From Verrucomicrobiota bacterium (lineage in GTDB: Bacteria > Verrucomicrobiota > Verrucomicrobiia > Chthoniobacterales > SZAS-18): 42,821 nucleotides of DNA. The notes under the pieces are model-generated. The model had not been told where the DNA came from and did not search any database. It was given only the letters and a program-made list of their open reading frames with translations. The translations under genes and the position numbers were made by a program. Location: positions 1 to 42,821 of the forward strand of contig JAFEGM010000085.1 in NCBI GenBank assembly GCA_018240025.1, read 5' to 3'. Shown in pieces: positions 16,812 through 24,713 of this stretch. Position 1 is the stretch's first letter, and every line of letters starts with the position of its first letter.

Positions 16812-17669
16812 ATGCCCCCCGACGCCGTGCCTCGTTTTTCGCTCCAGCACCACCGGGGGCACGATGTACCCTACCTGCTGCAGCGCTGGCGCGAGCTGGC
16901 CCGGACGCTGCGGATCCCGGTGGTGCAGCTGGCCGAGCACGACGGCTATCCGCTCGTCGCCCTGACCAGCGGCTGGGAGAACGACGGCTTCTACGTCAGC
17001 GCCGGCATCCACGGCGACGAAGCGGCTTCGACCGAGGGGCTGCTCCTTTGGGCTCAGCGCGGTGGTCTCGCGGCGTTGCAGCGGCGAGGCATTCCTTTCT
17101 TCGTCGCGCCCTGCCTCAATCCCTGGGGCCTCGCCAACAACGTCCGCTACGACCGGTCGGGTCGCGATCTGAACCGCTGCTTCGGCCCCCAATGGCTGGG
17201 GCCGAACGCCGCGCTGCGGGATGCGATCGCGGGGCGCAAGTTCGCGCTGGCGCTGACCCTGCACGAGGACTTCGATGCCCAGGGCCTCTACCTCTACGAA
17301 GTGCGCGGCCCGCGACCCTACTGGGGAGAGCGCCTGGCGGCCTGCGTGGCGGAGTTCCTGCCGGCCGACGTCCGCACCGACATCGAAGGCCGTCGCGCCA
17401 AGGCCGGCGTCATCCGTCCGCGGCTCGACGCGAAGACCCGCGAGTTTCTCGAGACCGGCGTGCCCGAAGCCCTCTGGCTGCGCTTCGCCGGCCACGCCCA
17501 GCGCATCTTCACCTTCGAGACGCCGTCGGAGTACGCGCTCGACGTGCGGGTCGAGGCGCAGGTGACGCTGGTGGAGACGGCGGTGGGGTTCGCGTTTGGA
17601 ACGGGGAGGGAGAAGCAAGATTCAAGAGGAAAGAACCAAGATTCAAACTGTGTTAAGGTGAAAGACTAG
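16812..17669 (+). CDS. M14-family zinc hydrolase (AstE/aspartoacylase-like)
   Basis: A 285-residue metallo-hydrolase of the succinylglutamate-desuccinylase/aspartoacylase type. Zinc ligands are visible as HGDE (in SAGIHGDEAAS) and the later His in LTLHEDFD, with the substrate-binding RDLNR between them (RSGRDLNRCF). Family members remove acyl groups or cleave small peptides. The last 17 codons (from base 17617) are not family sequence: they are encoded by an intergenic-type heptamer repeat, giving a Lys/Asp/Gln-rich tail. This implies that the original stop was lost and the frame ran on into a repeat. It is 60 bp downstream of the peptide transporter. Confidence 0.82.
   Translation: MPPDAVPRFSLQHHRGHDVPYLLQRWRELARTLRIPVVQLAEHDGYPLVALTSGWENDGFYVSAGIHGDEAASTEGLLLWAQRGGLAALQRRGIPFFVAPCLNPWGLANNVRYDRSGRDLNRCFGPQWLGPNAALRDAIAGRKFALALTLHEDFDAQGLYLYEVRGPRPYWGERLAACVAEFLPADVRTDIEGRRAKAGVIRPRLDAKTREFLETGVPEALWLRFAGHAQRIFTFETPSEYALDVRVEAQVTLVETAVGFAFGTGREKQDSRGKNQDSNCVKVKD
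17617..17644. repeat. Heptamer repeat inside the 3' end of the M14 gene
   Basis: Four 7-bp units (AAGATTC, AAGAGGA, AAGAACC, AAGATTC) followed by AAACTG. It is an inverted copy of the repeat at 18152-18179; the two flank the 0.5-kb gap between the M14 gene and purN. Confidence 0.8.
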
Positions 17670-17839
17670 GGAAGGAGGGCGTGCTCGCGGAGTTCGGGAT
17701 GATGGGTGCTTGCCTGAACGGGGCTCACGGGTTGGCAGCCGTCCTAATGGCAGGCGTGGCAGTTGGCGCGACCTGACGGGCGAGCGTTGCGCCCGCGGGT
17801 GGCGCGTTTGTGGCCGCCGGCGGTGCAGGCCGCGCCGCA

Positions 17840-17935
17840 ACCGCTTCGCGGTAGGCGAACTACGGCCGGGGATCCCAGGGTAGAGCCTCGTTCCTCGGCT
17901 CAACCCTGGGCTCGGTTCCGGAACGCCTTCGGCGT
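17840..17935. repeat. Three-hairpin intergenic element of PVC type
   Basis: Three inverted repeats lie in a row: ACCGC-TTC-GCGGT (17840-17852), a 14-bp stem with one mismatch starting CCCAGGGT (17874-17887 with 17897-17910), and ACGCC-TTC-GGCGT (17923-17935). The words CAACCCTGGGCT and ACGCCTTCGGCGT are familiar from abundant intergenic repeats in Planctomycetes and Verrucomicrobia, where they yield spurious ORFs with a QPWA...NAFGV motif; the + frame here reads QPWARFRNAFGV. It could be a mobile or RNA-structured element. Confidence 0.65.
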
Positions 17936-18052
17936 AGCTGCATCGGAGTTCAGGCTGGCGGCGACGACGCGAACTCGTCACCGGGACTTCCGAAGCCGAA
18001 CCCCAGAGCGCCGAGCGAGCCAAGCTCCACCCCTCCGCCACTCCTTCACCCT

Positions 18053-18122
18053 CACCTCTCACCTCTCACCTCTCACCTCCCACCTCCCACCTCCCACCTC
18101 CCACCTCTCACCTCTCACCTCC
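18053..18122. repeat. Ten-unit heptanucleotide array (CACCTCY)10
   Basis: Ten contiguous 7-bp units, CACCTCT or CACCTCC, with no register break. The same motif in weaker form is found at 29272-29327. It is 60 bp downstream of purN with respect to purN transcription. Confidence 0.92.
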
Positions 18123-18151
18123 CACTTATCCCTTCCCCCTTAACCCAGTTT

Positions 18152-18179
18152 GAATCTTGCTTCTTGCCTCTTAAACCTT
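18152..18179. repeat. Heptamer repeat abutting the purN stop codon
   Basis: Units GAATCTT, GCTTCTT, GCCTCTT, AAACCTT in 7-bp register, preceded by CCCAGTTT. It ends three bases before the purN stop codon (18183-18185) and is the inverted partner of 17617-17644. Confidence 0.8.
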
Positions 18180-18182
18180 CCC

Positions 18183-18797
18183 TTAGGCGACTCTCCCTTC
18201 CGCGAACCATTGCACCACCTGCGGCACGAGCGCGTGCTCGGCGGCCTGGATCCGCGCATGCAGGTTGTTGGCGGTGTCGCCGTCCACGATCGGCACGGTC
18301 TGCTGGGCGATGATCTCGCCGGTGTCCATGCCCTCGTCGACGAAGTGGACCGTGCAGCCGGTGATGCGCTCGCGGGCCAGCAGGGCCTGCTCCCAGGCGC
18401 GCAGGCCGGGATACTTCGGCAGGAGCGAGGGATGCACGTTGATGATGCGGCGGGGGAAGGCGTTGAGCATGGTCGACTTGATCATGCGCATCCACCCGGC
18501 CAGCACGACCAGCTCGACGCCATAAGTCTGCAACGCCTCCACCACCATGCGCTCGCGCTCGGGCTCGAACTTGGTCCGGAAGCGGCCGGGCGGAATGTGG
18601 AAGGCGGGAATGCCGTGTTTGTCGGCCAGTTCGAGAATGCCGGCCTCGGGAACGTCGGAGATGACGATGCCGACGCGCGCATTCAGATGCCCGGCCTGGA
18701 TCGTCTCGATCAGCGCGCGGCAGTTCGATCCCTTCCCGGATCCGAGGACCCCCAGGACGATGGGTTTCTGGGCGACAGCGGTGACGACGGCGGACAT
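18183..18797 (-). CDS. purN: Phosphoribosylglycinamide formyltransferase
   Basis: GAR transformylase, the third step of de novo purine synthesis, using 10-formyl-tetrahydrofolate in the cytosol. It has 204 residues, the usual length. The phosphate-binding loop GSGKGSN is at residues 19-25. The catalytic set is Asn120 and His122 (in INVHPSLLPKYPGL) and Asp158 (in HFVDEGMDTGEII), matching Asn106, His108 and Asp144 of the E. coli enzyme. The substrate loop after PGL reads RAWEQAL where the E. coli protein has HTHRQAL, a lineage difference rather than a defect. The start ATG at 18797 gives a complete N-terminus; no Shine-Dalgarno sequence is seen. It follows glmM on the same strand with a 223-bp gap that contains a strong inverted repeat. 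Confidence 0.95.
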   Translation of the reverse strand: MSAVVTAVAQKPIVLGVLGSGKGSNCRALIETIQAGHLNARVGIVISDVPEAGILELADKHGIPAFHIPPGRFRTKFEPERERMVVEALQTYGVELVVLAGWMRMIKSTMLNAFPRRIINVHPSLLPKYPGLRAWEQALLARERITGCTVHFVDEGMDTGEIIAQQTVPIVDGDTANNLHARIQAAEHALVPQVVQWFAEGRVA

Positions 18798-18863
18798 GGC
18801 CGGTCAAATTCGCACATTTTGCCGCTTCTGGACAACCACCGATGCACGCCGGCCGCTCCAAAA

Positions 18864-18988
18864 TACCAGAAGGCGAAAAGGCCAGAGGACCAGAATGCTT
18901 GGGAGTCTTTCGGGGGCACTCGCCGCACCGAACTGAAGGATTTTTCCACTAAGGCTTTCTGGATCTCTAGCCTTTTGGCCTTCTGGTA
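18864..18988. repeat. Inverted pair of 8-bp-unit repeats between glmM and purN
   Basis: The arms 18864-18898 and 18954-18988 are 35 bp each and pair at about 29 of 35 positions, with a 55-bp loop. The units are octamers (CCTTCTGG, CCTTTTGG, ATCTCTAG, CTTTCTGG on one strand). It lies 66 bp upstream of the purN start and could form a large hairpin in a glmM-purN transcript. Confidence 0.8.
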
Positions 18989-19020
18989 ATCTCGGCGCCA
19001 GCCGCAACCGCCGGCGCAGG

Positions 19021-20364
19021 TTACCCGATCTCGGCCTGGAGCGCGGCGGCGATGCCATCGGCCAGGGCCTCGATCTGAGCCGCCTCGCGGCCCTCGACCA
19101 GGACGCGGACCTTGGGCTCCGTGCCCGAATACCGGACCAGCACCCGGCCGCGCGCGCCGAGCTGGGCCTCGGCCGCCGCGATGGCAGCGCTGGCCTGCGG
19201 CAGGGAGGCGAGGGGCGGCTTGGATTTCACCCGCAGATTGCGCTGGGCCTGCGGGTATTTCACCAGCACCCGCTTCAGCGCGGAGAGCGGCTGACCGGTC
19301 TCGACCATGACCCGGAGGATCTGGAGCGCGGCGACCAGTCCGTCGCCGGTCGTGCTGTGGTCGAGGAAAATGACGTGGCCGCTCTGCTCCCCGCCGACGT
19401 TGAGCCCGCGCGCCAGCATCTCAGCCAGGACGTAACGATCGCCCACCGCGCTGCGCACCACCTGCCCGCCGGCCGGGGCGAGCGCCTCCTCGAGGCCGAA
19501 GTTGCTCATGACCGTGGCCACCAGCGTGTTCTGCGCCAGGGCGCCGCGGCGGAGGTGATCGAGCGCGACGATGGCCAGCAGTTCGTCGCCGTCCACGATC
19601 TCGCCCTGCTCGTCGCAGAGGATGAGACGGTCGGCGTCCCCATCGTGGGAAATGCCCAGCTGCGCGCCGGTCGCGCGCACCAGCTCGGCGATCGCCTCGG
19701 GATGCGTGCTGCCGCAGTCGCGGTTGATGTTCTCGCCGTCCGGCTCGGCGTGGCCGATGACGACCTTCGCCCCCAGCCGGCCCAGCGCCCCGGGCGTGGT
19801 GCGGAAGGCGGCGCCGTTGGCGCAGTCGAGGGCGATCTTCATCCCGTGCAGCGAGAACCCCTCGGGCACCGTGGCGCAGGCCGCGGCGATGTAGCGGGTG
19901 TCGGCGTCGTCGATGTAGCGCACGCGCCCGATCCGCCCGCCGCTCGGGGCCGGCTCGGCGGCGGCCAGCCGGGCCTCGATCCGCGCCTCGATCTCGTCGT
20001 CCAGCTTGAAGCCGTCGGCCCGGAAGAACTTGATGCCGTTGTCCTGCCAGGGGTTGTGCGAGGCCGTGATGGCGATGCCCGCATTTGCCCCGAACTTCTG
20101 CGTCAGGAAGGCCACCGCGGGCGTTGGCACCACGCCAGCGAGGTAGACGTCGGCCCCCATCGAAACGAGGCCGGCGATGAGCGCGGATTCGATCATCTCG
20201 CGGGAGGCGCGGGTGTCGTGGCCGATGAGCACCTTGAGCGGCGCGTCCGGGCCGCCGCCGAGCTCGAGCGCGGCCGCCTGGGCGAGGCGGAGAATGGTGG
20301 CCGGCGTGAGCGGCTCAACGTTGGCGGTGCCGCGAATGCCATCGGTGCCGAAGTAGCGACGCAT
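19021..20364 (-). CDS. glmM: Phosphoglucosamine mutase
   Basis: Converts glucosamine-6-phosphate to glucosamine-1-phosphate for UDP-GlcNAc, peptidoglycan and LPS synthesis. It has 447 residues, the normal length. The N-terminus MRRYFGTDGIRGTAN is diagnostic. The phosphoserine is Ser102 in TASHNPWQDNGIK; the Mg-binding loop DGDADR has Asp241, Asp243 and Asp245; the sugar-binding loop is GEQSGH and the phosphate-binding loop RYSGTEPK near the C-terminus. The start at 20364 is fixed by homology. Its leader is a pyrimidine-rich heptamer repeat beginning seven bases upstream, with CUCCUCC on the coding strand just before the ATG instead of a purine Shine-Dalgarno sequence. Confidence 0.96.
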   Translation of the reverse strand: MRRYFGTDGIRGTANVEPLTPATILRLAQAAALELGGGPDAPLKVLIGHDTRASREMIESALIAGLVSMGADVYLAGVVPTPAVAFLTQKFGANAGIAITASHNPWQDNGIKFFRADGFKLDDEIEARIEARLAAAEPAPSGGRIGRVRYIDDADTRYIAAACATVPEGFSLHGMKIALDCANGAAFRTTPGALGRLGAKVVIGHAEPDGENINRDCGSTHPEAIAELVRATGAQLGISHDGDADRLILCDEQGEIVDGDELLAIVALDHLRRGALAQNTLVATVMSNFGLEEALAPAGGQVVRSAVGDRYVLAEMLARGLNVGGEQSGHVIFLDHSTTGDGLVAALQILRVMVETGQPLSALKRVLVKYPQAQRNLRVKSKPPLASLPQASAAIAAAEAQLGARGRVLVRYSGTEPKVRVLVEGREAAQIEALADGIAAALQAEIG

Positions 20365-20370
20365 GGAGGA

Positions 20371-20398
20371 GATGGATGAAGGAAGAAGGAAGAAGGCA
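20371..20398. repeat. Heptamer repeat directly upstream of glmM
   Basis: Four 7-bp units (GATGGAT, GAAGGAA, GAAGGAA, GAAGGCA) start seven bases before the glmM ATG. They are the same motif as the arms around the four-helix-bundle gene. On the glmM coding strand it is a CU-rich tract. Confidence 0.85.
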
Positions 20399-20456
20399 CG
20401 CGGCAGGGACCGCGGTCGGGCCGGCTTTTCGTCGGCGGCGGACCGGAAGTTTATCC

Positions 20457-21416
20457 CTAGCCGTGGTACCAATCCAGCACGCGCAGTGCCCGAAAGGTCA
20501 ACCAGCGGCTGGGCTGGCCGACCTGCTCGCCGAGGTCGACGGGCATGGTTCCTTCGTGGAACCGTTCGAGCGACCAGCGGCCGTCCGGGGCGCGCTTCGA
20601 GAGGAGCAGGGCAACGGCTTCGGCCGCACGCTCGTCGGGGCGGACTCCGGCGAGCCGAAGGTGGTCGAGGGCGCGCAGGACGTCGTAGCGCCACCAATTC
20701 GGAAAACTGAGCCGCGTGAAGGCGTCGTCGACCCATTCGCCCGTCGTGCGGCGGCGCAGCAGACGGCGCTCGAGCAGATAGTCCTCGCCGCGCCGCCGGG
20801 ACGCGGCGAGCTCGCCGGCCCCGCCGGCCCGCTCGCAGGCGAGGAGAGCCTCCAGCACGCAGATGGTCGTGTGGAATGAAGAGCGGACCGAACCGCGCTC
20901 GGCCTCGCAATTCCAGCCGCCGTCAGCGAGCTGTTCGCGCAGGAGCCGATCGACGATGCGCTGCACGTCCTGCCCGAAATACGCGCCGCTCGTCGCGACC
21001 TGGCCGTTGATGCAGGGCTCGACCTCGCCGGCGAAGTAGGCGGCGCCCACGAAACCCGGACCCCGCCAGGTGCCGTCCCAGTCCCAGCCTTCCCAATGGA
21101 CCTGCTCGCGGACAAGAGCGACCGCCCGGCGCGCCTCGTCGCTGGCGGGGTCGAGCCCGAACTCCCGCAGCAGCGTGAGCGCGTGCATGGTGGAATCCCA
21201 GCCGTGGTTCCAGGCCGTGCCACCCCAGGTGCCGTCGGGCCGCTGCTGGGCCAGGAGCGCGGCGCCGAGGCCCTCGCGACCGACGCGCGCGCGTTCGGCT
21301 GCCACGACGTCGGGGGGCGCCTGCTGGAGATCCCGCAGCACCTGCCAGCGGAGTGCCGGATCGCCCTCGAGCAGCCAGGCGGTCACGGCGTCGGCGGACG
21401 GCGAGCGGGCGGACAT
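20457..21416 (-). CDS. Squalene-cyclase / prenyltransferase alpha-alpha-toroid-like protein
   Basis: A 319-residue protein with alpha/alpha-barrel repeats. The N-terminal AVTAWLLEGDPALRWQVLRDL and several QxxDGxW-like repeat ends (QRPDGTWGG, QLADGGWNCE, RAPDGRWSLE) are the QW-type signatures of terpene-cyclase toroids. The DxDD catalytic motif of squalene-hopene cyclase is not visible, and the protein is half the length of a true cyclase, so enzymatic cyclisation is unlikely. Similar short proteins are widespread and of unknown role. The upstream GT-C-like gene ends 14 bp before its ATG, implying one transcript. The start at 21416 gives the natural N-terminus MSARSPSADAV. Confidence 0.75.
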   Translation of the reverse strand: MSARSPSADAVTAWLLEGDPALRWQVLRDLQQAPPDVVAAERARVGREGLGAALLAQQRPDGTWGGTAWNHGWDSTMHALTLLREFGLDPASDEARRAVALVREQVHWEGWDWDGTWRGPGFVGAAYFAGEVEPCINGQVATSGAYFGQDVQRIVDRLLREQLADGGWNCEAERGSVRSSFHTTICVLEALLACERAGGAGELAASRRRGEDYLLERRLLRRRTTGEWVDDAFTRLSFPNWWRYDVLRALDHLRLAGVRPDERAAEAVALLLSKRAPDGRWSLERFHEGTMPVDLGEQVGQPSRWLTFRALRVLDWYHG

Positions 21417-21430
21417 GGCGACCAGATCTT

Positions 21431-23278
21431 TCACCCCTGCGGGCCGGCCAGACGCTGCACGCCGCCATCGCGCAGGTCGAAGACGACGCGCGGGCCGGGC
21501 TGGAAATGGAAGCGCAGGGCTTCCACGCCGTCCTCGTTGGCGGAGACGACTTCGATCTCGAAGCGCGGCATCTTCACCCGCGCGCCGCTCCTCAGGATTT
21601 CGGGCGCAGGAGTGTAAATTTCCTCGATCAGGCTGGTCATGTAGCGCGCGCCGGAGATGCGGACGAAGAGCGTGTTTTCGTCCTCCCAGCGCGTCTCGAC
21701 CGGAGCCTCGCCGGCGGCGCCGGGGATGACCGAAGCGAAGAAACGGTGCAGCCAGCGGTCGTCGCGCGCATTCAGAGTAAGGAGCTTCGGGTGAATGGCC
21801 AGCACCTGGACGTCGAGCGAGAGGTCGCGGTAGAGCAGGCCCGGCATCAGCTCCATGCCGAGCGCGGGCGGCCAGACGTTGAGCAGGTAGATCGACGAGC
21901 CGCGCTCCGGCTGCGGGAGCTGACGCTGCATTTCGGTCAGCTGACTGCGGGCCACGCCGGTCGGGTAGCTCCACATCGCGTTCAGGCCCGCCGTCAGCAG
22001 GCAGGCACCGATCGCCAGCACCGCGGCGAGTTGCCGCGGCGGCCGCCCCGCCAGGGCGCGGCGTTCGTACGCCAGCGCGAGGAGCAGGCAGAAGCCGGCT
22101 GAGGGGAGATAGAGCTGGCGCTCCGTGGGTGCGACCAACAGCGCCGGCGCGAAGGGTGCGAGCAGCAGCACCGCGGCGAGGAGCGTGCGCCGATCGCGTC
22201 CACCCAGCTTCCAAAAGGCCAGCAGCGTGAGGCCGAGCACCACCGCGCTGCCGAGGGCCAGCCAGAGCACGCCGGTGAGCGGGCGGAGCGTGCCGGCATC
22301 GATGGGCGCGAATGGCAGCGGCACGAGCAGATGCGAGAAGCCGTAGGCCGTCTGGAAGAGCGCGCCGAGGAGAAAATCGAGCGGCTTGGAGAGATCGTGC
22401 AGATAGCCTCCGCCCGCTTTCTCGGCCTGCAGGGTGGCCAGCAGGCCGATGCGCCACCAGACATAGCCGCCGGCCAGCGCCCAGAAGGCGGCATTCCGCC
22501 GCAGCAGTCCGCGGAAGTCCCAGCGCTCGCCGGGCTCGTGCCGCAGCCATTCCACCGCCAGGAGGACGGCCGGGAGCGTGATGGCCAGTTCGTGCCCAAG
22601 CACGGCGACGAGGAAGGCCGCCACGCCGCCGAGCAGCCAGACGCGCTCGCCGCCGGGCGCGGCGTCGCGGGCGCGGAGGAAGCAGCCGAGGGCCGCGAGA
22701 TAGACCGGCGCGACCAGCAGGTAGGCGTTGGCGCCGATCCACTGCACCGCCTCCGCGTGGGCCGGCAGCACGGCGAAGGCGAGGCCCGCGATGAAGGCGG
22801 CCTCGCTCGAGGCGAAGAGACGTCGCGCCACCCACCACAGCGCCACGGCGGTGGCCATGTGCAGCAGGACGCAGCTGGCGTGATACGCGACTGGATTGAG
22901 CCCGAAGAGCGCCGAGGTGCCCTTGTAAACGACCGAGACGAGCGGGCGGAAATAGCCATCGCCCGCCTGCCCCGCGATGCGGCCGGCGCTGAACCACATG
23001 CGCGAGTAATCCTCCGCGCCGCCGAAGCGGTAGGGTTTCATGACGTCGCTCCAGCCGTGCCGCTCCGACCAGTCGAGCAGCCAATAGTCGTCGAGCATGA
23101 ACCCGTTCCCGAGGGAATTCGCGAAGGTGGCCAGCGCGATCAGCGCGATCAGCAGCGCCGACATCTTCGGCCCCAGCAGACGTCGTCCGAGCGCGCGGAA
23201 ATCGATCCCCGTGAAGCGCAGCACCCGCAGCCAGCCGAGTCCGGCGGGCTCGGGGTAGGCGGGAGTGCGGGCGTTCAC
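21431..23278 (-). CDS. Polytopic membrane glycosyltransferase-like protein (GT-C fold, PMT/TMTC-like)
   Basis: A 615-residue protein with about 11-12 hydrophobic helices over residues 40-450 and a soluble C-terminal domain. NGFMLDDYWLLD near the first periplasmic loop matches the acidic pair of GT-C transferases (dolichyl/polyprenyl-phosphate-sugar dependent), and the loop with GDGYFRPLVSVVY and PAHAEAVQWIGANAYLL is typical of the verrucomicrobial and TMTC-like relatives. The sugar and acceptor are unknown. The longest sensible start is GTG at 23278; the ATG at 23163, just before the first helix, is an alternative. The GTG is ten bases from a hairpin repeat (23288-23306). It is probably co-transcribed with the toroid protein. 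Confidence 0.7.
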   Translation of the reverse strand: MNARTPAYPEPAGLGWLRVLRFTGIDFRALGRRLLGPKMSALLIALIALATFANSLGNGFMLDDYWLLDWSERHGWSDVMKPYRFGGAEDYSRMWFSAGRIAGQAGDGYFRPLVSVVYKGTSALFGLNPVAYHASCVLLHMATAVALWWVARRLFASSEAAFIAGLAFAVLPAHAEAVQWIGANAYLLVAPVYLAALGCFLRARDAAPGGERVWLLGGVAAFLVAVLGHELAITLPAVLLAVEWLRHEPGERWDFRGLLRRNAAFWALAGGYVWWRIGLLATLQAEKAGGGYLHDLSKPLDFLLGALFQTAYGFSHLLVPLPFAPIDAGTLRPLTGVLWLALGSAVVLGLTLLAFWKLGGRDRRTLLAAVLLLAPFAPALLVAPTERQLYLPSAGFCLLLALAYERRALAGRPPRQLAAVLAIGACLLTAGLNAMWSYPTGVARSQLTEMQRQLPQPERGSSIYLLNVWPPALGMELMPGLLYRDLSLDVQVLAIHPKLLTLNARDDRWLHRFFASVIPGAAGEAPVETRWEDENTLFVRISGARYMTSLIEEIYTPAPEILRSGARVKMPRFEIEVVSANEDGVEALRFHFQPGPRVVFDLRDGGVQRLAGPQG

Positions 23279-23287
23279 GGCAGTAGT

Positions 23288-23306
23288 CCGCACTCTCCGA
23301 GTGCGG
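23288..23306. repeat. Palindromic hairpin related to the 42.1-kb tandem repeat
   Basis: CCGCACTC-TCC-GAGTGCGG, a perfect 8-bp stem with a 3-nt loop, preceded by GTAGT. The words GTAGTCCGCA and CTCCGAGTGCGG recur in each 94-bp unit at 42141-42422, so this is a solitary relative 19 kb away. Confidence 0.8.
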
Positions 23307-23332
23307 CGTTGGGAGGCGGCTGGGAAGCGGGA

Positions 23333-23372
23333 GAGCGGAGGAGCGGAGGAGCGGGGGAGCGGGGGAGCGGGG
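23333..23372. repeat. Five-unit octamer array
   Basis: Five contiguous 8-bp units: GAGCGGAG twice, then GAGCGGGG three times. It lies 28 bp downstream of the M24 aminopeptidase stop with respect to that gene, and upstream of the membrane glycosyltransferase. Confidence 0.9.
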
Positions 23373-23400
23373 GAGATGCGTGAAGGGAGAAAGAGTGGGC

Positions 23401-24537
23401 TCAGACCACGAGCTTCTTGTCGAATTTGGAGACGAGACGATTGCCCTTTTCGGTCACGGCCACCACGTCCTCGATGCGGACGCCGCCCAGGCCGGGATAG
23501 TACAGGCCGGGTTCGACGGTGGTGACCTGGCCGACGACGAACTTGCAGTGCTGGTAGCGCGGCGCCTCGTGGATCTCGAGTCCGAGCGCGTGGCCGGTGC
23601 CGTGGAAGAACCCGGTCCAGCGACCCTCCGCGTTGCGCTCGGTCTTGTAGCCCTGGTCCTCGAAGAATTTCTGCACCGCGGCGTGCGCGGCCACGCCGTC
23701 GCCGCCGGGCTTGACGGCATCGATCGCCAGCTTCTGCGCCTTCACCACCGTGTCGTAGAGCCGCTGCTGTGCGTCGCTGGCGTTGCCGCGCACGAAGGTG
23801 CGGGTCATGTCGCCGAAGTACCCGCTCTTGGCGTCGCGCGGGAAGATGTCGACGATGATCATATCGTTCGCCTTCAGCGGGCCGTGTCCGCGCTCGTGCG
23901 GGTCGCAGGCCTGATTGCCGCCGGCCACGATGGTGTGCGAGGGCAGTCCGCCGGCGCGCAGCACGGCGCAGTCGATCTCGGCGCGCAGGCGCTCGCTGCT
24001 CAGGATCTGCCCGGCCCAGGTCAGCTTGTTGCTCTTGCCGATGTCGGAATTCGTCAGGACCTCGTGGGCGCGGGCCATGCCGTCCTCGGTGATCTGCATG
24101 GCGCGACGCATGCATTTCTGCTCCTCCTCGGTCTTCACCAGGCGCTCGGGATAGAAAGGGCCATCGGCCGGTTCGACCTTGATGCCCTCCTTTTCGAGCA
24201 GGCGCGCGATGCCGGTCGGGAAGGAATCGGGCACGACCACCTTCTTGATCTTCCGCGAGCTCAGCCAGGCGGCGGCGGTGGCGGCAAGCGAAGGATTCTT
24301 GCCCAGGCCCTTCTCGTGGGCCTTTTGCACTTCGGAGAGCGAGAGGATCTCATCCACCTCGGCCTCGCGCCGGCCGCGGTCGATTTCCAAATCGCTGAGC
24401 AGAATGGTCCGACGCCGACCCTCCTCCAGGTAAATGATGGGGTCCGGCACCATGAAGCGGGTGACGTAGAGGAGATCGGCATCCCGTTCCGGATCGGCGA
24501 TGATCAGGCGGGGCGTCGAGGCAGGGGCGTTCTTCAT
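23401..24537 (-). CDS. M24-family metallopeptidase (Xaa-Pro aminopeptidase/prolidase-like)
   Basis: A 378-residue cytosolic peptidase that removes residues N-terminal to proline in its relatives. The C-terminal pita-bread domain carries all five dinuclear metal ligands: Asp in IIVDIFPRD, Asp in GDMTRTF, His in HGTGHALG, Glu in TVEPGLYYP and Glu in RIEDVVAVT. The N-terminal ~150 residues form the usual creatinase-like domain. The start MKNAPAST (24537) fits; codons further upstream in the frame are unrelated. The coding strand reads CTCCCCTC immediately before the ATG, another CU-rich leader without a Shine-Dalgarno sequence. It is divergent from the MFS gene. Confidence 0.92.
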   Translation of the reverse strand: MKNAPASTPRLIIADPERDADLLYVTRFMVPDPIIYLEEGRRRTILLSDLEIDRGRREAEVDEILSLSEVQKAHEKGLGKNPSLAATAAAWLSSRKIKKVVVPDSFPTGIARLLEKEGIKVEPADGPFYPERLVKTEEEQKCMRRAMQITEDGMARAHEVLTNSDIGKSNKLTWAGQILSSERLRAEIDCAVLRAGGLPSHTIVAGGNQACDPHERGHGPLKANDMIIVDIFPRDAKSGYFGDMTRTFVRGNASDAQQRLYDTVVKAQKLAIDAVKPGGDGVAAHAAVQKFFEDQGYKTERNAEGRWTGFFHGTGHALGLEIHEAPRYQHCKFVVGQVTTVEPGLYYPGLGGVRIEDVVAVTEKGNRLVSKFDKKLVV

Positions 24538-24713
24538 GAGGGGAGTCGGACGGCACGGAGGAGCGCGCGGACTGCTTAGACCATCTTTCGGAGCGGATTT
24601 CAACGGCGACCCGCCGGGAAGGCCCGCGAATCCTTGCTCAGGCTTTCCGCAAGACCTTGCGCCAGGGGCTCGGGCTTGACAGTGCAGCCTGCGGAGTCGC
24701 CGGTGTCGGCCGC

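Larger units (their letters stand above)
17670..18182. other. Gene-free gap with structured and tandem repeats
   Basis: No reading frame in this 513-bp gap looks like a real gene on either strand. It holds a three-hairpin element (17840-17935), a ten-unit (CACCTCY) heptamer array (18053-18122) and an inverted copy of the repeat at 17617 (18152-18179). I see nothing else recognisable in 17670-17839. Confidence 0.7.

Noticed and set aside
15294..17618. 774-codon frame antisense to the peptide transporter and M14 hydrolase
   Set aside because: It covers two well-supported genes and has no recognisable domain; it is an effect of base composition.
17643..18143. Small open frames on both strands in the 0.5-kb gap, one reading NAFGV
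   Set aside because: The NAFGV motif comes from a structured repeat known for generating false ORFs, and another part translates the CACCTCY array; no start context supports a gene.
20457..21416. Full squalene-hopene cyclase
   Set aside because: Half the expected length and no visible DxDD motif; only the toroid-type repeat ends are present.
24676..24681. TTGACA hexamer as -35 of the MFS gene
   Set aside because: No acceptable -10 is found 15-19 bp downstream, where the sequence is GC-rich.
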